Made by a program: the position numbers and the translations under genes. A DNA stretch of 64,000 bases from Cladocopium goreaui (Eukaryota; Sar; Dinophyceae; Suessiales; Symbiodiniaceae), in NCBI GenBank assembly GCA_947184155.2, contig CAMXCT020001846.1:360521-424520 (forward strand), in the 5' to 3' direction. Numbering within the stretch: position 1 is the first letter of the stretch; each line of letters begins with the position of its first letter. The notes beneath the pieces are model-generated. The model was not told where the DNA came from, searched no databases, and saw nothing but the letters and a program-made list of their open reading frames with translations. Shown piece after piece: positions 51,543 to 59,752 of the stretch.

Positions 51543-51789
51543 GTGAGCCGTTTCACTTGTGCAACGTTCTCACCTTTATTGGTACAGGCTGGATCAAGAC
51601 AGACTTATGGCCAATGTTTGTTTAGAACTACTCAATCAGGAAACATATGGAATAGATCATTAGATGTCATCAGATTTCCTTGAGTTGGCTTCTAGCTTGA
51701 ATATCATATTATGATATATTGATGATATATTGATGGTAAATTATTATATATTATTATATGATTATATTATAATATAGTATGCAGTGCAG

Positions 51790-51901
51790 GCCATCCAGCC
51801 ACTCAGAGGCCACACATTGTACACATTTGCACCATCTGGCTGGCGGCCGCTCCAAGGGCTTTTCATTTTGGCTACGGCACCTGCAGAGTTCACCGTATAC
51901 G
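51790..51901 (+). CDS. Exon 3 of the unrecognised gene
   Basis: After CAGTGCAG the phase-0 frame reads AIQPLRGHTLYTFAPSGWRP and then LQGLFILATAPAEFTVY, ending before a GT at 51902. The aromatic and small-residue pattern suggests beta strands. No family recognised. Later exons were not found. Confidence 0.5.
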
Positions 51902-53246
51902 GTCAGAAAAAACCAAGGGGTGCGATATCATCCCACTTCGATTTTGGATCCACCCGTTTTTTTTTCACTATATTTGGTCGAAAACGTTCCCATGGGGGCC
52001 CGCATTTGTATATGTGTGACATTGTGTGACAGTGTGGCGGATTCTTTAGTTTTTTTAAGCAGCAACATACAAAAATCATCGATGATCCATCTTTCCTAGG
52101 ATGATTCCAAATAAGCCCCCGAGCGGCCAGCACCACGAGAGACTCTCGCGCAGTAGATCGATGCCCTCCATGGGGCGGTGTCCCAAAGAAAAAAACGATC
52201 TGGTTCTGAGTCATGGAAAGGCAAAGAACAAGGAAGAGACAAATCATGTTTTTGTGTGATGACGTGTGCACATCCTAGAAATCATATATTAAAGATATTG
52301 GTACAACTGATATAACCATCATAGATGTGTGACAGTCCTAAAGAGCCTAAATTATCCTAAGATATCTAATATCGATAACATCGATGGTGAAATCATTGAG
52401 GACCTTAGCGCCAAGCGCCGTGATGACGTAATTTTTGGGCACTGAGCCTTTGGAGATCGGAGCCAGCGGTGAAAACATGGGAATCTGGTGATGCTTGGAG
52501 GATTGTTTTGCAAACCACCGTCAATAGAACAGTTTGAGTTATTTATGGTTCTTATTTAGTCTCATTTGCTTTTTGCTATATATATATATATATGTGTGTG
52601 TGTGTACTGTAAATTACATCTAATTTATACATGACTTCTACGTAACTTATACAACACAAAACAACCACGACTTAGCAGCCGTTGAAGCAGCGTGTTTCCG
52701 CGCTTTGCCAGTGGAAACCTTCCAATTCCAATGGATTAAAGCCTAATTTTTCCTATTATTTGATGGCCATAATTGGGGATATAGCCCATTTTAAGACACA
52801 CCCAAATGAAGTAAGAAGTGGTAAGTAGATTGGGACCTGGAACATGTTCCTTTGAACATCTTTGACCATGACGAGTCAAGGCATGAAGAAAAATGCAAGA
52901 GATCTGTGGCACCGGCCAAGAGTTTGACACTCCCCGTGGTTTGTTGGACGCAACCATACGCAACCCAAGTAATTTTGAACGATGTTCTTCAAGTTCATAG
53001 ATGCCATATCTTGGTGGTGGGATGGTATCCACACTTCTGGAGGGGCCAAATATGGCCAACTCCTAAAGTGTCTCAGCAAACCTTCGCTACACCCCCAAAA
53101 ACCTCACCAGATACCTCTGATCAACGTTTCAGTTTGCTCCATTTTTTCGGAGAGATCTGCAGAACATCTCCCCATGACTGGCTGGTTAAAATGGTTTTTC
53201 ACTATGTTAAACTGCCATTTTTCCACGGCGAAGTCACGGGTTTTAG
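51902..53246. other. No exon recognised
   Basis: AT-rich sequence with a TA/TG microsatellite at 52578-52605. Several open frames occur near 52850-53060 on both strands, but none has convincing edges. Confidence 0.4.
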
Positions 53247-53351
53247 GGCCGCGTGATGCATCTCTTCCCGCAAAGCGTGCGCTGCGATGCCGGAGAGCTG
53301 CGCCGCTGCTATCTGCGCCTAGCCTTGAAACACCACCCGGACAAGGCCGGG
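53247..53351 (+). CDS. J-domain exon (helix II and HPD motif)
   Basis: This 35-codon exon lies between GTTTTAG and GTGAAG, phase 0 at both ends. The frame reads ...DAGELRRCYLRLALKHHPDK plus AG. The Y..LAL.HHPDK block is the diagnostic helix II/HPD loop of DnaJ (Hsp40) J-domains, which stimulate the ATPase of Hsp70. Helix IV is on the next exon. Any exon before this one was not found. The downstream ankyrin exons suggest a J-domain/ankyrin protein. Confidence 0.75.
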
Positions 53352-53775
53352 GTGAAGCCCATGGCCCATGCGATTGCCCCACTTCCAATGGGAAAATGCA
53401 GCTGATTAGCAGATACTGAATGCAAGCTGTACACAGTAGCACCAGCTTCAATGCTTTGATTTGGTACAGGTCTCACAGTTTTGTTTTGCCCCCACAATTG
53501 TAAGCAGCTGTATCGTGGAGTTGGACTCGAGCAGTCTCCCGTTGTCTCACTGCAGCAATCAGCGTGTTTTTCATCTTTTCTTTGTACGGATTGGGTCTCT
53601 CTCTTCAAAAGGGATTGAATTGGGCGTGTCCTAAGCTCTATCATATTCTATCATTCTTTCCCGATGCAAATGTTTGTGGAAGTACACACTTAGACATGTA
53701 ATATGCAGATAGATATATGATATATATGTAGCATGTAGTTATAGATACATACGCATCTTCATATTATATATCCTA

Positions 53776-53888
53776 AGCCCCTCCGGTAAACTAACATAGC
53801 TATAGAACATGGACCATCAAAATAGTTGATTTACCTATGAAAGTAGTGATTTTCCAGTTCGCTATGTAAACGTTGACCAGGCCGGGTA
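53776..53888. repeat. Hairpin MITE family 1, variant ends
   Basis: The left end is CCCTCCGGTAAACTAACATAG; the right end CCAGGCCGGGTA resembles the CCCGGCCTGG left end of the copy at 49357, defining a subfamily. Confidence 0.6.
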
Positions 53889-53904
53889 GATGCCATCCCA
53901 TTAC

Positions 53905-53998
53905 TCATAGAATTGGATGATGGGAAAATTTACAGGAAACCCCTATATTTGATGGTAAAAACCATGGTTTCCTGTAGATTTTCCCTTAAACCAATCCA
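53905..53998. repeat. Hairpin element family 4
   Basis: The left arm GATGGGAAAATTTACAGGAAACC and the right arm GGTTTCCTGTAGATTTTCCC are inverted repeats flanked by AATTGGA-like ends. Partial relatives are at 17150-17228 and 59450-59480. Confidence 0.6.
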
Positions 53999-54060
53999 TT
54001 GAATTACTTCATATTCGCCAACTTCAGCGGAACTCGCTGCCCCCCCGTTTCGCCTTCCAG

Positions 54061-54145
54061 GTGGCACAGCGGGACTCGGACTTCAGCGTGTCGTTTCTTC
54101 GCGAGGTCACGGAGCTCTTTCAGCAGATCCAAGCTGCGTGGATCG
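54061..54145 (+). CDS. J-domain exon (C-terminal helices)
   Basis: After CTTCCAG the phase-0 frame reads VAQRDSDFSVSFLREVTELF, then QQIQAAWI plus one base, before GTGGAA. The 'ELFQQIQAAW' helix matches the conserved 'F..I..AY' helix that closes a J-domain. Joined to the previous exon it gives HPDKAG-VAQRDSDF in frame. The single leftover G joins AG of the next exon. Confidence 0.7.
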
Positions 54146-54748
54146 GTGGAACCCATCGCTGGGGGATGGGGGGTGGGGGATGGGGACGATTTGAGCAACA
54201 TCTGATGATATGTGATTTATTTTGATTTGATATTTGATATTATCTGATGATATCTGATGATATCTGATGCTTTGACTCTTGAAAGGCATGATTTAAGGGA
54301 TGTTGATTCTTGGAAGGAAAATATGATTAATATCATTATATATGGTTTTCCTTTAAACAAAGCACGGGGGTGAAGTGGAACATGAATTCTGGGTGTTTCA
54401 GGTGAGGTCGTGATTGGAGCTTGGTCTTGTTTTTTTTTGCGGCACCACTGGTGAAACTAATCTTTGATGATACCCACAGGTTTCTTGGATTGCGTAGGTC
54501 TATAATATATAATGCTATAATGGAAATTATCCGTTTATATTAGTTTAATATGGTTGGCATATATCCACTATAGTATTATATATTTATAGTTTCCACTATA
54601 TTTGTCTAATATAGGTGATAATGGCATATATAGTTCTATAGTTATGAGCCTCTGCAGTGACTATCGTCTTATAGATCCCAGCGACCCAGCAGGCTTTGGA
54701 TGCGGTTTTTTTGGGGACAGCTGGATGGACTGTGGGTGACCATTTGGT

Positions 54749-54860
54749 TATCCTCCAGTAATCAAACGTGGCAATGGAAAATCCTCCATTTATAGCGTCA
54801 GTTTGACCAATGTTCAAGGATTCAGCTATAGACCTCCATTGATAGAGGATTTTCCTGCCG
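54749..54860. repeat. Truncated hairpin MITE overlapping an exon edge
   Basis: The left arm TCCTCCAGTAATCAAACGTGG and GGCAATGGAAAATCCTCC belong to the subfamily at 32740. The inverted partner of the inner arm, AGGATTTTCC then TGCC, spans 54846-54859, which is also the start of the next coding exon. The outer right arm is missing. Confidence 0.5.
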
Positions 54861-54914
54861 ATCCAACAGCCCATGGATCAGCTAGGTACGAAGAGCTGTC
54901 TGCACGTATAGAAG
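54846..54914 (+). CDS. J-domain/ankyrin gene, linker exon
   Basis: The exon runs from TTGATAG to a textbook donor GAAG|GTAAGT. The frame is phase 1 at both ends: DFPADPTAHGSARYEELSAR then IE. With the leftover G it reads AAWI-E-DFPAD upstream and ARIE-G-GFGSK downstream. The neighbouring J-domain and ankyrin exons are thereby linked in one frame. Confidence 0.6.
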
Positions 54915-55441
54915 GTAAGTCACCAGGAGAGGCTGCTGGGGATCTGCTGGGCCCTGTGCAGATCGTAGGTATACAGTATCATATCCAAAGCTGGGGATAG
55001 TCGCAAAATGTCGCAAAGAACCTTGACGAACAACATCCCACAATCATGAGCTCCCTATATTTCAACATAGTTTCACTAAAATAGCTAGTCTTGAATGGCT
55101 CCAGTTTTGCTCCCTCGAAAATCGAATGTGGGCAGGAAAGGCATGTTTGCAAGGCAGTCGAAGCCACAGGTTTCGGCTGGTGGTCTCGAACGGGCCATCG
55201 CCAAGCCGTCCAATTCCAATGGTCTTTAATGGAATTGGTTCAAGTAAAGGGTCGCAGGAACCCCATGGAAACATCAAACAAAAACCAATTGGTTCATTTA
55301 TAGATGCAAAAAATGGTGGGTTTCACCTGGTACCCCTTCTGTTCACATCAAAATAGCTGGGATTTATGGATGTGAATAACCCCCTAAAAATGGTATGTAT
55401 AGGTATTGATCCATGGTTTCCCAGAGATTTTCCCCAGTCAG

Positions 55442-55512
55442 GAGGCTTCGGCAGCAAGGCTCCGCGTGTTCGCTCGGCCTTTGCCGCCGCCTGTGAGCTG
55501 GGGGATTTGGAG
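55442..55512 (+). CDS. J-domain/ankyrin gene, ankyrin exon with probable GA donor
   Basis: After CAGTCAG the frame reads GFGSKAPRVRSAFAAACELG and then DLE. If the exon ends at TTGGAG|GACGGG (GA donor), it joins the next exon in phase 0 as ACELGDLE-AVQRMLLQRA. This completes an ankyrin-type helix pair with the right spacing. A GT donor in the vicinity would break the frame. Confidence 0.55.
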
Positions 55513-56189
55513 GACGGGCGCTCAGCGGGTTGGGATTCCACGGCTTGCCTCGATTGTCATGAAAAGCGAACCAAGAGGCCAGAACGAAGCACACATGGTT
55601 GTAAACTTTCACAGGGCAACCACTCCAAAGATCCAACATCAAAAAATAACATGTATATATGTAATTATAGAAGTGCAATCGCTTTCACTTGCATCGAGGA
55701 GTTCATGATGAATGCTGGATATATCTTTCCTCGTCCAATGTCAGACCGGGATTAACAACCCCCGCATGATTAGTTGTAGGGGTCAACCCCAAAGAGTGAT
55801 CATTTGCGAATAAATGGCACCCAATAAAACCAACCAGGGGTCAACAAGATGACACATCCTTTCCCTAATTCATCAAACGTTATATATTCACTATTGCAGA
55901 ACCAATATAAGTAAGTGATGGATGTGATGGTAAGCCACATATGTGGATCTTTTCTTTCAATTCCACTTTATTTTTTATGGGCTTTATGGGCTTGTAATTA
56001 CTTCTCCTAATATCCCCACCATTAAGCCTCCATAATATCGCAATTTTATCACCTGTATCTCACAACAATCAGCCACAATTGGGGATGGTGACTATTATCA
56101 TAAGCATCCAAGAGTATCTCATGAGCACTCATGAAGGAGATCACATATCTAATAAGAATAGTAATTGCGGTAGTTCTGTTTCTCTCGTT

Positions 56190-56296
56190 AATCCCATCCC
56201 CATAATATTGAACACCCCCATTGTCTGGTCTCCAAATGGTGTAAATCCCCAACCAAAAAGCATTGTTTTTTTGGGGTGTGTTTAGTATTAGGAGGA
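56190..56296. repeat. Dispersed repeat family 5
   Basis: CCCATCCCCATAATATTGAAC, then 'CCCCAACCAAAAAGCATTG' and 'GTGTTTAGTATTAGGAGG' correspond to the copy at 27185. Confidence 0.5.
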
Positions 56297-56412
56297 ACGG
56301 AGGATTCCCGTGGTAAAGCCAAGAATAAACCACCCCCAAAGTCGCCATAAATGGGTCGTATAAACCATCCCATCAGGTTTCCCACCTTGGCTGCATTACT
56401 GCTGGAACTCAG

Positions 56413-56500
56413 GCAGTGCAGCGTATGCTGCTGCAGCGTGCAACTCTGGCCTCAGAGCCCGATGAGCTGGGGGTGACGCCGCTGATGTTCGCGGCGGCAG
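56413..56500 (+). CDS. J-domain/ankyrin gene, ankyrin exon
   Basis: After GAACTCAG the phase-0 frame reads AVQRMLLQRATLASEPDELG and then VTPLMFAAA plus one base, before GTGCGT. 'DELGVTPLMFAAA' is the typical start of an ankyrin repeat. The leftover G joins GT of the next exon to give AAA-G-GSTAVCEALL. Confidence 0.7.
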
Positions 56501-56934
56501 GTGCGTCATGGTGCGGGGGATGGTAGTGGGCGGAAATATGGATGAAATTCATCGAAAAACGCATTTTGTCCAGGACCATCCATCCAATTGGATCAGAGTC
56601 AGAATGCAATTGGGACTGATGAGTAAATACAAATCAGCAATAGGAGGATTTGTATAGAATTTGTCTCAATTGATTTATGTAATGAAAGTGACCAAACAAT
56701 GGAAACATGGAACATGATTTAGTTGTAGATGGATTTCCTTTCAGGGTCCTTCGCAATGAGAGATTCGGCAGCTCTCGAAGCCGTGAATCAGAAGCCATTG
56801 CCGAGGCAAACTGGATCCTCATTTTCTTCGAATGGGATAGAGTGTATCGTAATAAATGTCTAAAACCTGCAAACATGAAGCAACGAGTGGCCAATGATGA
56901 AGGTGGCCCCCCACGCCTCTGCCGTTGAATTTAG

Positions 56935-56975
56935 GTGGATCGACTGCCGTGTGCGAAGCGCTGTTGGTCGCCAAG
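56935..56975 (+). CDS. J-domain/ankyrin gene, ankyrin exon
   Basis: After AATTTAG the frame reads GSTAVCEALLVAK, the second helix of the repeat begun at 56413. The end is chosen at AAG|GCGGGA (GC donor) because it gives phase 0, as the exon at 57553 needs. The frame remains open beyond, so the edge is uncertain. Confidence 0.55.
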
Positions 56976-57552
56976 GCGGGAACATCCGGGAACGGCTACG
57001 CATGGGAATTCCAGTCTTATAATCAGCGCGATAGCGATCCAAAATGATTTGGTTTGATGGTTGCCAAGTTCCATTCACACAAAATGGAGCCTTCGGACAC
57101 AACAGTGCTATTTGTTTGGAATACGATTAATTATATGATTGTAAACTCATGGAGGTTTGATAGTTAGTTGGAGACTTGCCTTCGGTTTTGGGAATAAAGT
57201 TGGATAATTACACGGCCGCTAGAAACACAACTATGGTCAACGTACAGACTGTTGTATCAACAAAGGCTTGAATAGTGGAAAGTTCTCAAATCTTGTCATG
57301 GAAACCCTGCTGCTTAAATTCTCTTTATGTTGAAATTGTTATATATAATTGATTCATATTGATTATATTTTTGTTTCTATGTGTTATGTTCTTAACCGAC
57401 TGTGTATATTTGTGTGTTCATACTCTCTTGAGTTTTGACTTCATTTTTTGGTGAGGCGTTTGCATGTCATCACTGGCACCGACGGAACCGGATCTCAGCA
57501 AGTCCCCTGGCCACCCCTCGTTGGGGCTGGTGCCATCGAGGCATCTCTGCAG

Positions 57553-57631
57553 ACCACGAACCCTTTGAATTGGAGCGCCCTGACCTGGGCCGCTTTGCGT
57601 GGGCGCGCTGAGACCACCCGATGCTTGGAGG
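57553..57631 (+). CDS. J-domain/ankyrin gene, ankyrin exon
   Basis: After CTCTGCAG the frame reads TTNPLNWSALTWAALRGRAE and then TTRCLEG. 'NWSALTWAALRGRAET' is an ankyrin repeat core. The 3' edge is unclear, since no GT follows at a usable phase. Confidence 0.6.
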
Positions 57632-58185
57632 GGGAACCATCTCCGATGGTCCCGAAATCTAACAAAAAACCTTGATTACTATATAGACATTACTAAAGTA
57701 TGGTTTTCTAGGGGGTGTTTAGATTTAGGGGGAAGGTGTTTAATATGGGGTCACTTTCATTTTTGCTGATATATAATTGTCAATTTTCTACTAGTCCACT
57801 GTTCAAGGGCACTTGGATAGTCGTTTGCATACCATTGCAACATATGAAAGATGCAGATAGTAAAATAACAATTTTAGGGGAACGAATCATCTGTTTTTTC
57901 CCCCTCATCCCTGGTCAACCTTCCCAAAGAACCACTCCACAACGCCATTTGCGCTTTGTTTTCTTCTTCTCAAAGTACCAAAATGCCACATCCATGTCTG
58001 AAAAAGTTTTGAACTGCTTTTATTGTTCTTTCTGGTGCGCACTTCAGACTTGAGGAAAAAAAACTAAAAGTTTACAATATCTAAAATGTATATAGCAACT
58101 CAGGTAAAAGATTCCCATCTCAGAGGGCTTACCCCCTATAACTGCAGTAACAGCATGTAACAGCCCGTGTTTCATCGGCCCCAAG

Positions 58186-58248
58186 GATGGCTCTTAGAAC
58201 GCGGAGCGCCCATGGCGGACAATGATCTCATTGCGGCCCGGCGTCGCG
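58186..58248 (+). CDS. J-domain/ankyrin gene, ankyrin exon
   Basis: After CCCCAAG the frame reads WLLERGAPMADNDLIAARRR, with 'LLERGAP' the usual end of an ankyrin helix pair. A GT follows at 58249; another phase-2 donor lies at about 58254. Confidence 0.55.
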
Positions 58249-58319
58249 GTTCGTTATGTCGTTCAGTTGGTGAAGGTTCACTCGGTGAATGATTGGGGTT
58301 CATCTTGATCACAACATAT

Positions 58320-58456
58320 CACGACGAGGTGTTGGGTCATACCACGACAGTGGAATCTATACCACGACAAGATATTAAAAACCACGACAAGAGGGTAGCA
58401 CGAGTAGCGCATACCTTGTCGTTTTAGTCGTGGTGAAAACGTACTCTCTATCACGA
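58320..58456. repeat. ACCACGACA repeat cluster with inverted copies
   Basis: Direct units CACGAC(A/G)(A/G)G occur at about 58320, 58341, 58361 and 58382. They are followed by inverted CTTGTCGTTTTAGTCGTGGTG and again a direct CACGACG. The segment can form a hairpin around GGTAGCACGAGTAGCGC. Confidence 0.55.
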
Positions 58457-58782
58457 CGTATGATTACAACATTTCACAACAATACTTAACTGGGCTTATA
58501 AGCCAACTTATAAGTTGTTTAGCAACACAAATTGTGTGGTTCAATATGGTTCAATGAGTTAATAACGAATTTTCGAGGCACATTTATGGAGGAATATCGG
58601 ATGGGGATGGGCCAAAAACTTTGGGTCATGAAGTCATGAAATGATATTGTTTCGGGGTGAATCTCCAACATGTTTCATCACCTGTGCGTAGACGTTCTGA
58701 ATCGACTCAACAAACATTGTCCAGGAATGTCCAGGTCCTGAAGGTCGTTTCTCGTTTCGCACCCCGTGGTGAGTCACACCAG

Positions 58783-58889
58783 TGGTGAGGTGGTGTCCTT
58801 CACGGGGAATGACCAAACCTTCAAAGTGCTACTGGATGCCTGCGATGAGAAGCGGATGCTGCAAGTCCGCGACAAGTCTCAGTCTCTTG
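58783..58889 (+). CDS. J-domain/ankyrin gene, downstream exon
   Basis: After CACACCAG the frame reads GEVVSFTGNDQTFKVLLDAC and then DEKRMLQVRDKSQSL, before a GT at 58890. It is protein-like and GC-rich. It probably continues the ankyrin gene, but the phase link to 58186 needs the alternative donor at 58254. Confidence 0.5.
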
Positions 58890-59177
58890 GTATCTCTTGG
58901 TGGGAACCCCCTCAAGCCATAACATTTTTTTTCATCCTTTTCCGATTCATGTAGAAACATGTCGAATATATTTCTCTAGCGGATGCCAAGGCAAGTGTTG
59001 GGTGTGTGGGTAAATATAGCATGTTCATGGGTGATTTGGGCTGCCAGTAGCCAGTACGCCAAGGAAAGGTTTGCTCCATTTCTCCCTCACAGGCTGGGGT
59101 GTGCCCGCATGGATCCATTTTCCTACTTGTTTTGCTGCTGATTGTCCATGATCGCACATGATTTTCAAGTTCTTCAG

Positions 59178-59265
59178 GTTGGCTGAAGCCACCCACAATC
59201 ACACACTCAAAGTCGATGAAATTCCCTGGCATGAAAAGGCCCTCCCGGAAATTCTGCCAGATTGA
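59178..59265 (+). CDS. Possible terminal exon of the ankyrin gene
   Basis: After TTCTTCAG the frame reads LAEATHNHTLKVDEIPWHEK and then ALPEILPD, to TGA at 59263. A minus-strand frame across the same bases is also open (including GNFIDFECVIVGG), so the strand is not fully certain. The acceptor and the stop context favour plus. Confidence 0.35.
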
Positions 59266-59617
59266 TGTCCCGGTGTCATGCTGGGTGTCATGCTGTTCCT
59301 CCCGTGGCCACCCTTCAACCTTCACTATAATGATCTTCAGTGGTCATTGCAAGTTCATCCATGTTCATCCCTTTTTTCAGCTATGTACCCTCCATTCATC
59401 CCCTTTTTCCAGCTGTGAATGGATTGGTTTAAGAGAACATCTTCACCGGAAACCACGGATTTTCCATGATTCTCCCTTAAAATATATTAAAATATGGGTG
59501 TGAATTGTGCTCCACACATTCATGCACATTCCAGGTGGACATTAGCATTTTACTTTTCCATCATTTTGGCCTTCCGGCCCAATTGCCCCATAGGGTCAGG
59601 GAATGCCTTAGGCTTTG

Positions 59618-59752
59618 AGCTAGTGACTACATGTCCTGCCACCCCGCTGTGAAAAGGGTGGCCCTTTGCTTTTGCATCTTGGCAGCTGCACTTCGCGCGG
59701 CAGCATTTGGGATTGGTCTTTGCGAGTTACCAACCAACATTGGTAGCGGAGC
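59618..59752 (+). promoter_or_regulatory. Probable 5' LTR end and tRNA primer-binding site of Copia element 2
   Basis: TGGTAGCGGAGC at 59741-59752 fits the 3' acceptor end of an initiator-Met-type tRNA (GCTCCGCTACCA complement; 10 of 12 bases as in the plant Copia PBS). It is preceded by ...AACCAACA, ending CA as an LTR should, with one base between. The left end of the LTR cannot be fixed because the right LTR lies outside the window. Confidence 0.45.

Larger units (their letters stand above)
53352..54060. other. Intron of the J-domain gene
   Basis: It contains a family 1 variant hairpin (53776-53888) and a hairpin of family 4 (53905-53998). Confidence 0.55.

Noticed and set aside
58912..59325. 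Minus-strand frame including GNFIDFECVIVGG
   Set aside because: It overlaps the plus-strand candidate terminal exon (59178-59265), which has an acceptor, a matching stop and the strand of the neighbouring gene. Kept only as an alternative.
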